DNA of 23,028 nt. Origin: H2-BAC3 sp045863035. Lineage in GTDB: Bacteria > Bacteroidota > Ignavibacteria > Ignavibacteriales > Ignavibacteriaceae. The stretch spans positions 1 to 23,028 of the forward strand of contig BTUV01000044.1 in NCBI GenBank assembly GCA_045863035.1, read 5' to 3'. Below, piece by piece: positions 16,501-23,028 of this stretch. The stretch's first letter is position 1; each line of letters opens with the position of its first letter. The notes under the pieces were generated by a model. That model was not told the DNA's origin. It searched no databases and worked only from the letters and a program-made list of their open reading frames with translations. The translations under genes were made by a program, and so were the position numbers.

Positions 16501-16703
16501 ATGGTTCTTATTTCCCTGCCGGAAGTTACATCCCACAGTTTAATCGATTCATCATCCGAACCGGTAATCAGCAGACGGTTATCAAATGAAAAGTCCATGG
16601 TTCTGATTATACTCGTATGACCAATCGGCACAACCAGTTCCGGTGCCTGAGCAAAACACTCAATCAATAAAATAAATACACTCATCAGGAGTGTCCTGAT
16701 CAT
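13596..16703 (-). CDS. Exported WD40-repeat caspase-family (C14) protease, first paralog
   Basis: 1035 residues, first gene of the operon. Signal peptide at residues 1-20 (MIRTLLMSVFILLIECFAQA). WD40 blades fill about 25-610 (GSDDESIKLWDVTSG, ADGTVTLWDLRDNS, SMDGTVIIWDIYTRE). The same linker (MPDGRFDGSRKG) and beta-sandwich seen in its neighbour follow. The caspase domain spans about 777-970, with His859 in YSGHG and Cys918 in IDACQAGG intact. An EF-hand-type loop DIDSDGIVNVRE is at 983-994, and the ends of both proteins align closely (QYPVSWMVMQDFPVTVC and QYPMSWMMYQDFPVSVC). The two therefore arose by duplication. AAGG seven bases before the ATG supports the start; a perfect stem-loop follows the start codon directly. 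The likely role is an envelope-located sensor protease; the trigger is unknown. Confidence 0.92.
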   Translation of the reverse strand: MIRTLLMSVFILLIECFAQAPELVVPIGHTSIIRTMDFSFDNRLLITGSDDESIKLWDVTSGREIRTIRLNDNRIRYVRFLKGDTTAFSFAWGNQLTLFDIRNGKKLRSVKFRGTVSEAVVDDGTHCAVSLIEGDSIYIQRLSDDSVVAAVASGGEVSKIAITRRGEEVAWITEAGAVFLYNLLEEKTYQIAHSVEGTPEALTLSSNGRYLSAGFADGTVTLWDLRDNSRIYSDKIHTSRVEYIVITDNPFMLFTGGWDKTIRGVNLSENTSFIVADNLGMFSLPVLSRDGNSFAYSSASDRIWVYKDQKWELILTQGSGIRGLRYNNEKNFLCSVDDKGIAVWNLTEREVLKRITRYDLTGALDVSPSGTHLLAGTFSKGVVEYIIEKPDSIFQYYGPAAIVTDAGYSPDGSLITAVGGDSVLWQWNADKEEAHVFVKAPRAYYESFAFSPDGKFLAAGNRDSTITLWQFDSVSVEKILHGQKLTSDIVFSSDSRMFATSSVDGSVKIWEALTGNLLTTLFDNNTYQRQIAWSRDKEYLAFGNLDRNLYLSNVTSGITEELTGHEGWIEGVAFFKGDSLLASASMDGTVIIWDIYTREKLVQLVPLDSADWVAVMPDGRFDGSRKGIKQMYLVKGTEIIPLESYYDLYYTPGLLSSVVNGEMRPFEGTNKSIEEIKPSPVVEIIPEKNRKYKTGETGISVKATNRGGGVRSVKLFHNGKLIEQKPAGNFDVEDFVFTLELLPDTNVITVTADNLDGMESAPVVTRIVAEGTKPESRLYILGIGINSYKNSKYNLSGAVNDVKKLSGLISDKSRKVFAGTETKLITDKKAVKPELMKELNRLKKKIKPSDVFILLYSGHGVVGGEGTGGEDFYFVLHDVVDMYGGEAEMQKRGFSSTELKDILAGIKANKQLVVIDACQAGGALETFSLRGMQEEKAINALARNSGVFLLASSAKNQLAKEVSKLGMGIYSYALFEAINCMGDIDSDGIVNVREIEQYTRRRLFELTKEYNLSPQYPVSWMVMQDFPVTVCGEVK
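16684..16703 (-). promoter_or_regulatory. Stem-loop immediately after the start codon of the first caspase gene
   Basis: Reading the minus strand, ATG (16703-16701) is followed at once by ATCAGGA GTG... complement pairing: the 7-base arms at 16684-16690 and 16694-16700 are exact reverse complements around a 3-base loop. Such a hairpin could slow initiation, or the DNA could be an operator. The role is inferred. Confidence 0.4.
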
Positions 16704-16998
16704 CCATTACCTTTTTTGTTATAATAAAAAATTCAGAATACGGCGATAAGAGACAACAATTTATCCTCTTATCAACCGGTATTCATTGTTTATGGTAAAC
16801 CCCATGACCGGGCATCATCTGAAACCGGCTTTTTCCCTGGCACTTCTGTTAAAAAGGACCTGAAATGCTTATGTAGAACCCATCCCTGCTTTTTGCCAAA
16901 AATTTTCATTGCCGGCCTGCATCAGAAGACCGGCGGGAGAACAAGAGCAGTCAACCCAAACCAAACGCAAGATTCAAAAAAAACCGGGAACAAATGCA

Positions 16999-17012
16999 CC
17001 TGACAGGTCAGG
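16999..17012. promoter_or_regulatory. Operator-like inverted repeat CCTGACAGGTCAGG
   Basis: 6-base arms CCTGAC and GTCAGG around AG, inside the divergent spacer. This is a plausible dimer-binding site shared by both operons. No regulator is encoded next to it. Confidence 0.3.
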
Positions 17013-17175
17013 AATAAAGGATTTTGGGCTGTTTTTTCAATAATCTGAGCCACATTTGCAAATATTCCGGTTAATCATTTGTTAAATTTATGCTTTTTTT
17101 CTCCAAAACAAAGGAATAATGCTCCCCCCTTCCGGTCGGATATTCCCGCATTCCTTATTTTGTGACCATGAAATC

Positions 17176-17179
17176 AGGA
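17176..17179 (+). promoter_or_regulatory. Shine-Dalgarno AGGA deciding a TTG start
   Basis: AGGA lies seven bases before the TTG at 17187. The nearby ATG at 17168 is out of frame and opens only an 11-codon frame, so the TTG is the best start of the glycosyltransferase gene. Confidence 0.5.
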
Positions 17180-17186
17180 TTTTCTT

Positions 17187-18542
17187 TTGCAAACCATCAC
17201 TGAGCAGACCAAGGGCACAGTCGCAGATAAGCACAGACCACTTGCCTGGATTGTTTCAGCCGATATGGGCTATGGTCATCAGCGCGCGGTATATCCGCTT
17301 AAAGATTTCGCTTATGAGGGCGTTATTACAGTCGGCTCGATGCAGGATATTACCCTTGCCGAAAAGCAGCTCTGGAAAAGGATGCTCGGTGTTTACGAAT
17401 TTTTCTCGCGGCTCAGTTCAATTCCGGTAGTTGGCAAGCCCTTGTTCGGTTTGCTCGACTCCCTGTTATTTATTCCCTCACTTTATCCGATACGGAATCT
17501 TTCCCGCCCGAACTTTCAGCTCAGGCGCCTGATTGCCGGCATCAAAGGAGGGCTCTGCTCAGGCATGGTTGAAAAAATCAGAACGCGGCACCTCCCCGTG
17601 ATTACCTCGTTTTACGCACCCGCTATAGCCGCTGACCTGGCAGGGCATGATGATATATATTGTATTATCTGCGACGCTGATTTAAACCGCGTGTGGGTTG
17701 CAGAGCAGCCATGGGAAAGCAGAATAAAATACTTTGCCCCATGCGGAAAAGCAGCGCAGCGGCTCAGAACTTACGGCGTCCCGGATAACCATATATATAT
17801 CACCGGATTTCCCCTGCCTGAAGAACTGCTCGGCGGCACTCAGCTTACTGTTCTTAAAAAAAATCTCGCGCGCCGCCTGGTACAGCTTGACCCCAGACAA
17901 AAATTCATGCAGCGGCATCATAAAAGCGTTGAATATTTTCTTGGCGCGGATCTTCTGCGGGAAAAACCCGGTCAGTCGCTTACCATCACTTACGCAGTAG
18001 GTGGCGCCGGGGCACAGAAAGAAATTGCGATGAAGATTGCAAAATCACTCCGCTCAAAAATTGACGCCGGTGAAGTTAAGCTCAATCTGGTCGCGGGTAT
18101 CAGACCGGAAGTGAGAGACTATTTCATTGCTCTCAGGGAAAAATATTTCAGCTCCTCGCCTTTCGTTGAGATTGTCTATCGCGATTCTCTTGATGAATAT
18201 TTTCCGGTCTTCAATCAAATCATGCATGGAACAGATATTCTCTGGACAAAACCCAGCGAACTTTCATTTTACAGTGGTCTTGGCATTCCTATTATTATGT
18301 CCCCTGCAATTGGTTCGCAGGAGCAATTTAATAAATACTGGCTGAATGATATTACCGCGGGATTAAAACAGCTTGACCCCGATCATACAAACGAATGGCT
18401 GTTTGATTATCTCAAAAAAGGAATTATTGCCGAAGCGGCATGGTCAGGATTCCTTAAAGCCCGGAAGCTGGGCACTTATAAAATTCGTGAAGTGCTTGAG
18501 ACCGGAAGCATGAAGCAGGAAGATTCACCCCTGCTGAGATGA
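17187..18542 (+). CDS. MGDG-synthase/MurG-like glycosyltransferase (GT28 type)
   Basis: 451 residues from a TTG start. The N-terminal signature WIVSADMGYGHQRA (21-34) is the glycine-rich acceptor or membrane-side loop of the MGDG-synthase/MurG fold. The donor half holds TYAVGGAGAQKEIAMKIA, VNLVAGIRPEV-like strands and DILWTKPSELSFYSGLGIPI, the place where GT28 enzymes bind the nucleotide-sugar. This form lacks the usual GGGH motif and is longer than UgtP-type enzymes, so it may be a divergent subfamily with a different acceptor. It is expected to be a peripheral membrane protein on the inner face. The gene ends three bases before a second, related glycosyltransferase. The sugar and acceptor are not determined. 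Confidence 0.75.
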   Translation: MQTITEQTKGTVADKHRPLAWIVSADMGYGHQRAVYPLKDFAYEGVITVGSMQDITLAEKQLWKRMLGVYEFFSRLSSIPVVGKPLFGLLDSLLFIPSLYPIRNLSRPNFQLRRLIAGIKGGLCSGMVEKIRTRHLPVITSFYAPAIAADLAGHDDIYCIICDADLNRVWVAEQPWESRIKYFAPCGKAAQRLRTYGVPDNHIYITGFPLPEELLGGTQLTVLKKNLARRLVQLDPRQKFMQRHHKSVEYFLGADLLREKPGQSLTITYAVGGAGAQKEIAMKIAKSLRSKIDAGEVKLNLVAGIRPEVRDYFIALREKYFSSSPFVEIVYRDSLDEYFPVFNQIMHGTDILWTKPSELSFYSGLGIPIIMSPAIGSQEQFNKYWLNDITAGLKQLDPDHTNEWLFDYLKKGIIAEAAWSGFLKARKLGTYKIREVLETGSMKQEDSPLLR

Positions 18543-18545
18543 ACC

Positions 18546-19682
18546 ATGAATAAAGAAAATTATCTTTTTATTTATCTTAAAACCGGCGGCGGTCATCTGG
18601 CTCCGGCCAGATCAGTAGCGAATTATCTGAACAGAGTATATCCTGACAGTATAAACCCTTTGCTGATTAATGCGTTTGAAGAGGCAGGTCCGCTTTCGCA
18701 GTATATACTGGAAGACGGCTACCGCATCCTGCAGGCAAAAGCACAGTGGTATTATGAATTCCTCTATTTCACCAATAAACTGAAACCCATTGCTTATTGG
18801 AACCGTTATCTGGCTCACTTCCACTCCAGAAAATATCTTGAAAAAATAATTCTGGAAAAGCGGCCCGCAAAGATTATTGTTTTTCATTTTTTTTCTTATG
18901 CGCCTGTTTTTGAAGCGCTCAAAAAACATAACCTTGAGATACCGGTTATAACTGTTGTTACCGATCCATTTACCGCTCACCCGCTCTGGTTTATGAGAAA
19001 AGATCAGAATTTCGTAGTATTCAGCGAATCCCTGCGGGAACGATGTATCCGGATGGGAATACCGGAGAACCGCATCGCTGCTTTCCCCTTCATTCTTGAT
19101 CAGAAGTTCTCAACTCCTGTTCCCAAAGACCAGATTCCGGCCTTGAAACAGAAGCATGGATTCAGACCGGATGAAAAACTTCTCCTGCTGCTCGGAGGGG
19201 GTGACGGACTGGCAAATGCTTACCCCATTCTTACCAGACTTTATGATTCAGGATTTAATAAACCTGTCGCGGTTGTTTGCGGGCGGAATCAGGAGCTCAG
19301 AGCAAGACTCGAACGGATGAAAGCTGAAAATAAAATAGCTGATTTACATATATTTGGATATGTGGATTTTGTCTATGACCTTATAAATATCTCTGATGTG
19401 GTAATTACCAAATGCGGCGCGTCAACCTTTATGGAAATTCTTCACACCCAAAAAGTGCCGATCGTGGTTGACTATCTCTGGGAGCAGGAAAAAGGCAACG
19501 TTGAATATATCGTCAGCAATAATATGGGGCTGTTTGAGAAAAACACATCTCTCATACCGCCGCTTATCCACCGGCTGTTTGATGATGAGGCGTGGTATCA
19601 GAGTTTCATTACAAATATACAGAGAGCAAACCTCACAAACGGAACTTCCGCTGTGGGTGAATATATAGCAAATTTTAAATAA
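18546..19682 (+). CDS. Diacylglycerol glycosyltransferase-like protein (MGDG synthase / UgtP type)
   Basis: 378 residues, ATG start three bases after the preceding stop. The N-terminal LKTGGGHLAPARSVANYL (11-28) is the MGDG-synthase GGGH loop. ITVVTDPFTAHPLWF (about 154-168) matches the conserved segment of the family. The C-terminal GT28 domain shows LLLLGGGDGLANAYPIL (about 213-229) and DVVITKCGASTFMEILHTQKVP, with GNVEYIVSNNMGL following. The length is normal for the family. The likely reaction is transfer of a hexose from a nucleotide-sugar to diacylglycerol or an already glycosylated lipid. Together with the upstream gene this suggests a two-step glycolipid route in the inner membrane. 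The exact sugar is unknown. Confidence 0.82.
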   Translation: MNKENYLFIYLKTGGGHLAPARSVANYLNRVYPDSINPLLINAFEEAGPLSQYILEDGYRILQAKAQWYYEFLYFTNKLKPIAYWNRYLAHFHSRKYLEKIILEKRPAKIIVFHFFSYAPVFEALKKHNLEIPVITVVTDPFTAHPLWFMRKDQNFVVFSESLRERCIRMGIPENRIAAFPFILDQKFSTPVPKDQIPALKQKHGFRPDEKLLLLLGGGDGLANAYPILTRLYDSGFNKPVAVVCGRNQELRARLERMKAENKIADLHIFGYVDFVYDLINISDVVITKCGASTFMEILHTQKVPIVVDYLWEQEKGNVEYIVSNNMGLFEKNTSLIPPLIHRLFDDEAWYQSFITNIQRANLTNGTSAVGEYIANFK

Positions 19683-19696
19683 AACGGAAACGTCAC

Positions 19697-20653
19697 ATGG
19701 CGAAAAAGAAAATCATTATCGGATCCCGCGGAAGTGAACTTGCGCTCTGGCAGGCAAATCACATAAAAAGGGAACTGGAAAAGAAAAACAAAAAAACAGA
19801 AGTGGAAATAAAAATCATCAAGACTAAGGGAGATAAAATTCTTGATGTTGCATTGTCAAAAATAGGAGACAAAGGGCTTTTCACCAAAGAGCTTGAAGTT
19901 GCGCTTCTTGAGAAATCAATTGACCTTGCGGTTCACAGTCTGAAAGATCTGCAGACAACACTTCCCGATGGTCTTATGCTTTCCTGCGTAACAAAGCGGC
20001 ATGATGCGGAAGATGTGCTGATAACAAGAAAAAAGAAAACCACGATTAACACCCTTCCTGAAGGGGCTGTGGTCGGAACCGGTTCACTCCGCCGCCGGAG
20101 TCAGCTTCTCCATCTGCGTCCTGATATTAAAATAGAAGAACTTCGCGGAAACGTTCCTTCACGCATTAAAACTTTTCTGAGCTCCAAGTGGGACGCAATC
20201 ATCCTGGCGCGCGCGGGTGTTGAGCGTCTCGGTCTAAAACAGTATATATCATCATATATACCAAAAGACGTAATGCTCCCGGCGGTTGGTCAGGGCGCGC
20301 TCGGCATTGAGATTCACAAAGACAATAAAGAAGTTCACGAAATCCTTCGTGTGCTGCATGATGAGTCAACGTATGCGGCCGTCATCGCCGAACGAACTCT
20401 GCTTAAAGAGCTTGAAGGCGGTTGTCAGGTGCCGATCGGAGCGTATGCCATTGCTTCAGGTTCCGGGTTATATCTTGATGCCATTGTCGGCTCAGTGGAT
20501 GGTACTATAACTTTTCGAAAACGGATGCGGGGCAGCAAAAAGAACCCCGCTGCCCTCGGCAAAAAACTGGCTAAAGATCTTTTAAAAGCAGGCGCGGATA
20601 AAGTTCTTGCTGAAATATATAAACAGTCACGCGAAGAACTGAAAGTAACATAA
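19697..20653 (+). CDS. hemC: Hydroxymethylbilane synthase (porphobilinogen deaminase)
   Basis: 318 residues, the usual length. It joins four porphobilinogen molecules into hydroxymethylbilane in tetrapyrrole synthesis, in the cytoplasm. Visible signatures are GSRGSELALWQANHI (9-23), the catalytic LAVHSLKDLQTTLPDG with Asp84, GTGSLRRRSQLLHLRPD (127-143), RGNVPSRI, and the cofactor-attachment site GGCQVPIGAYA with Cys243 for the dipyrromethane group. All key residues are intact, so the enzyme should be active. It starts 14 bases after the glycosyltransferase and ends nine bases before an oxidoreductase. No other heme gene is in the window, so it is separated from the rest of the pathway. Confidence 0.97.
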   Translation: MAKKKIIIGSRGSELALWQANHIKRELEKKNKKTEVEIKIIKTKGDKILDVALSKIGDKGLFTKELEVALLEKSIDLAVHSLKDLQTTLPDGLMLSCVTKRHDAEDVLITRKKKTTINTLPEGAVVGTGSLRRRSQLLHLRPDIKIEELRGNVPSRIKTFLSSKWDAIILARAGVERLGLKQYISSYIPKDVMLPAVGQGALGIEIHKDNKEVHEILRVLHDESTYAAVIAERTLLKELEGGCQVPIGAYAIASGSGLYLDAIVGSVDGTITFRKRMRGSKKNPAALGKKLAKDLLKAGADKVLAEIYKQSREELKVT

Positions 20654-20662
20654 CAGATATAT

Positions 20663-21661
20663 ATGAAGTACCAGGCCCTTGTAGCGCACGAAAGGGAAAA
20701 CGGAGTTTTCGAACAAGTCCTGACCGGGCTCAGCACCGAAAATCTTCCCCCCGGTGAAATTCTCATAAAAGTTGAGTATTCTTCCCTTAATTATAAAGAT
20801 GCCCTTTCCGCAACCGGTAACAAGGGGGTTACCAGAAAGTATCCTTTTACGCCCGGTATTGATGCAGCCGGTTATGTAGCCGAATCTCACTCTTCCCGGT
20901 TTAAGGAGGGCGATCAGGTTCTGGTTACCGGATACGACCTCGGCATGAATACTCCCGGCGGATTTGGCCAGTATATACGTGTTCCCGCGGCCTGGGTTGT
21001 AGCGCTTCCATTGGGGCTCAGCATGAAGCATGCAATGATACAAGGCACAGCCGGATATACAACCGCTCTTGCGCTTCACCGGATGCTGATTAACGGAATG
21101 TCCGCTGATCAGGGCGCTGTTCTTGTAACCGGTGCAACCGGAGGCGTGGGCTCACTTGCAATTCTGCTGCTTGACCATCTTGGTTTTGAAGTTATTGCCG
21201 CAACATTAAAAGAGGAAAAACACGACTACCTGCGGTCCATAGGGGCAAGTGAAATCATCAGTTCTGCTGAGTTAAAAGATACATCAGATCGCGGATTGCT
21301 TAGCGGAAGATGGGCCCATGCCATTGATACTGTCGGCGGAGATATACTCTCAACTGTTGTACGTTCAACAAAACCCTTCGGTAATGTATCCGTACTCGGT
21401 CTTGCAAATTCCGCAATGCTTACTATGCCTGTGTTTCCGTTAATCATACGCGGAGTAAATATGCTCGGAGTCAATTCCGCCGAAACCCCGTACGATTTAC
21501 GGCTTCAGCTTTGGAAAAATCTTGCAACTATCTGGAAACCCGAAATACCTGAAGCATTACTCACCGAAGTTTCTCTTGACGGATTAAAAGAGTATATAGA
21601 AAAAATCCTCAAAGGTAAAATAACAGGCAGAGTAATCGTTAAAACCGGCGAAGGATATTAG
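20663..21661 (+). CDS. acuI: YhdH/AcuI-type zinc-free quinone oxidoreductase (acrylyl-CoA reductase-like)
   Basis: 332 residues, medium-chain dehydrogenase fold. Family marks are SSLNYKDALSATG (41-53), PGIDAAGYV, and the NADPH-binding VLVTGATGGVGSLAI at about 153-167, followed by the long AHAIDTVGG segment and the LWKNLATIWKP tail typical of YhdH/YhfP proteins. The zinc ligands of alcohol dehydrogenases are absent. The Escherichia coli relative AcuI reduces acrylyl-CoA to propionyl-CoA with NADPH; the substrate here is inferred. Last gene of the plus-strand run, followed by a hairpin terminator. Confidence 0.88.
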   Translation: MKYQALVAHERENGVFEQVLTGLSTENLPPGEILIKVEYSSLNYKDALSATGNKGVTRKYPFTPGIDAAGYVAESHSSRFKEGDQVLVTGYDLGMNTPGGFGQYIRVPAAWVVALPLGLSMKHAMIQGTAGYTTALALHRMLINGMSADQGAVLVTGATGGVGSLAILLLDHLGFEVIAATLKEEKHDYLRSIGASEIISSAELKDTSDRGLLSGRWAHAIDTVGGDILSTVVRSTKPFGNVSVLGLANSAMLTMPVFPLIIRGVNMLGVNSAETPYDLRLQLWKNLATIWKPEIPEALLTEVSLDGLKEYIEKILKGKITGRVIVKTGEGY

Positions 21662-21717
21662 TGTTTATTCGTGTGGTTCGCGGCTCATTGTAACCCGGAC
21701 CACACGAATTTAAACAC
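21661..21717. terminator. Bidirectional hairpin terminator between convergent genes
   Basis: GTGTTTATTCGTGTGGT (21661-21677) pairs with the segment 21699-21717 through an exact 11-bp stem (ATTCGTGTGGT / ACCACACGAAT) and six more pairs beyond a 2-base bulge. The loop is 21 bases. It lies between the ends of two convergent genes. A short T-run is present only weakly, so efficiency is uncertain. Confidence 0.6.
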
Positions 21718-21754
21718 CTGTTTTCACAAACTAAAATCCCCTTAATCCGTTTTC

Positions 21755-22600
21755 TTACTTCAATTTCCTCTTAATAAAATCCCTGCTCATCCCATAGGCC
21801 TTTGCTGTATAATCTGAATTATAATTCGGATTACTCGGATTGGCAAACGCGTGCTCAGCATCAAACGAGGTTACTGAAAGTTTCTTTCCTGCTTTTTTCA
21901 TATTTGCCTTAAACTCTTCCACCACTTCCGGCGAAATCCACGTCTCTCGTGAAGCAAAAATTCCGAGCACTTCTGCCTTTAGTTTCTTCAACCGCTTCAT
22001 ATCGCTTTCAGGCATTCCGTAATAAATAATGGCTCCTTTAACTTTGCTACCTCCTTCAATAGCTGCCTGCAGTGAAAATCCTCCTCCCATGCACCAGCCG
22101 ATAGTAACAACCTTTGCGTTCTTTCCGGTGAAATTAAGCGCGGCATTAAGGATAGCCATCGCTCGTTCAGTGCTGAGTGACTGCATGAGCATCCCGGCGC
22201 TGTCCCGGTTGGCGGTAACTTTTCCGTCATACATATCAAGAGCCAGAACATTCACATCACCCAGATCATTGAAGAGTTTAGCGGATTCATTCTTTATGTG
22301 GTCATTCAGCCCCCACCATTCATGGATGACAATAAGATATTTGCTGCTTTTTTTTGCTTCAATGAAGAATGCACGTGCATCAGTTCCGTCAGAAGATTTC
22401 ATCGTTATCATCGAACCCAGTTCTGACTCATACACAAAAGGAGCGGGGGTATCGTGCTTCATTCTGAATTCGGAATCTGAAGCAAAAGCGGCGAAATCCT
22501 TATCAGGCGTTACCGCGCAGCAGGATTTCTTGTTTTTGTCTTTGTCGTCTGCCATAATCATTGCCGTAAATATGAGCAGAAAAAATAATAAATTTTTCAT
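21755..22600 (-). CDS. Exported dienelactone-hydrolase-family protein
   Basis: 281 residues. Sec signal at residues 1-17 (MKNLLFFLLIFTAMIMA), then a charged Lys/Asp stretch and CC. An alpha/beta hydrolase of the DLH family follows: IHEWWGLNDHIKNE (92-105), nucleophile GWCMGGGFS with Cys170, and EHAFANPSNPNYN with His250. At the acid position the family normally has Asp (FGEKDxF); here the aligned residue is Glu219 (FASRETWISPE). The start is set by AGAGAGGT six bases before the ATG. It is likely an envelope-located hydrolase of lactones or esters; the substrate is unknown. Convergent with the AcuI-type gene. Confidence 0.86.
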   Translation of the reverse strand: MKNLLFFLLIFTAMIMADDKDKNKKSCCAVTPDKDFAAFASDSEFRMKHDTPAPFVYESELGSMITMKSSDGTDARAFFIEAKKSSKYLIVIHEWWGLNDHIKNESAKLFNDLGDVNVLALDMYDGKVTANRDSAGMLMQSLSTERAMAILNAALNFTGKNAKVVTIGWCMGGGFSLQAAIEGGSKVKGAIIYYGMPESDMKRLKKLKAEVLGIFASRETWISPEVVEEFKANMKKAGKKLSVTSFDAEHAFANPSNPNYNSDYTAKAYGMSRDFIKRKLK

Positions 22601-22928
22601 TAGTACCTCTCTGAAATGTTGTTTATTTGAAGCGTCAGAAAGATAAACAGAAATTCCCGTAAAACTGTTCCTGAAAATCTTCTTTGCGCCTTTGCGGGGG
22701 TACTGGTCAAAAAAAAAGGGGGGTGAGGGCTAAATGACGAACTAAATTCTCCCGACTTCTGCCAATTAGTATGGCGCATTTTATTTCAGAAGTGAGAATT
22801 TCGGCTTAGACCCCTGGCTTGTTCCAGTATGTTTGCGGAAAGTTTTCCATGCTGCTGTATCCTCAATAATGATCTTCTAAATCTCCCTACTTGTAACTGT
22901 TATACTTCTGGGATGAACAATATACAAC
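22601..22928. other. Upstream region of the DLH gene, no gene seen
   Basis: It contains the AGAGAGGT ribosome site (22606-22613) and an A9-G6 homopolymer stretch near 22710-22726. Nothing else can be supported; it leads into the repeat locus at the window edge. Confidence 0.6.
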
Positions 22929-23028
22929 GAACAATTCCGGAAGCCCCCGGGAATCAATGAAGAATGAAGAATGAAGAATTAAAAATTAAGAATCTGCAAG
23001 GAACAATTCCGGAAGCCCCCGGGAATCA
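22929..23028. repeat. Two 28-base palindromic repeats separated by a 7-bp tandem array, running off the window
   Basis: The 28-mer at 22929-22956 and 23001-23028 is identical; it begins GAACAATTCCGGAAG and ends CCCGGGAATCA, and can fold as an ATTCC/GGAAT hairpin with one bulge. Between the copies lie three exact TGAAGAA units (22958-22978) and an AT-rich stretch. The period is 72 bases. More copies may exist beyond the edge. Confidence 0.8.

Larger units (their letters stand above)
16704..17186. other. 483-base divergent spacer between the caspase operon and the glycosyltransferase operon
   Basis: It must carry promoters for both directions. No gene is seen. It contains the CCTGAC/GTCAGG inverted pair (16999-17012), a GCCGG/CCGGC pair around 16913-16936, and an AT-rich stretch (17056-17100) just upstream of the plus-strand gene that is the most promoter-like part, although no pair of boxes fits a consensus well. 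Confidence 0.5.

Noticed and set aside
22029..22646. 205-codon open frame on the plus strand opposite the DLH gene
   Set aside because: It is antisense to a well-supported gene with signal peptide and catalytic motifs; its product is Ser/Ala-rich without a recognisable domain.
22929..23028. Possible CRISPR array (28-base palindromic repeat, 44-base spacer)
   Set aside because: Only two copies are visible, the 'spacer' is made of heptamer tandem repeats and AT-rich sequence seen elsewhere in intergenic DNA, and no cas gene is present. The window edge prevents a final answer.

Overview
The window looks like a metagenome-style scaffold from the Bacteroidota/Ignavibacteriota side of the FCB group. 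The evidence is the gene content: an S74 'tail-fiber' type repeat protein, a choice-of-anchor J secreted protein, a membrane-anchored AraC-type regulator, a PEGA plus two-component-type propeller lipoprotein, exported WD40-caspase proteins, and AT-rich heptanucleotide intergenic repeats. Codon use is moderately AT-rich and TTG starts recur. The lineage is an inference, because no rRNA or tRNA is present. A run of exactly 100 N (9509-9608) marks a scaffold join.

Layout. (1) 1-4473, minus strand: a 7TM/AraC-type regulator, a 514-base spacer rich in inverted and direct repeats, a 652-residue exported protein made of 17-residue head repeats with an S74 self-chaperone, and a secreted choice-of-anchor J protein cut by the window edge. 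(2) 4732-9425, plus strand: a tight run of PEGA/propeller lipoprotein, FAD-dependent oxidoreductase with an SLH-like tail, ten-helix heavy-metal exporter-like permease, and an S9-type alpha/beta hydrolase. (3) 9416-9770: a mosaic of 7-bp tandem repeats, AT-rich 32-bp repeats and REP-like hairpins containing the N gap. (4) 16703-9771, minus strand: a three-gene operon of two paralogous exported WD40-caspase proteases (ATGA overlap) and an unrecognised 206-residue protein. (5) 17187-21661, plus strand: two MGDG-synthase/UgtP-like glycosyltransferases, hemC and an AcuI/YhdH-type oxidoreductase, packed 3-14 bases apart. (6) 22600-21755, minus strand: an exported dienelactone-hydrolase-family enzyme, convergent with block 5 across a hairpin terminator. 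(7) The right end enters a second repeat locus built like the one in block 3.

How the genes may work together. The strongest candidate for an under-described system is block 4. It holds two complete His/Cys caspase domains, each carrying an EF-hand-type loop and fused to a long WD40 sensor region. Both proteins carry export signals, and they are translationally coupled and co-transcribed with an orphan partner. Block 1 looks like a regulated surface-fiber locus, with operator-like repeats between regulator and structural gene. Block 5 combines glycolipid synthesis with one heme-pathway enzyme; its functional logic is unclear and may only reflect operon packing.
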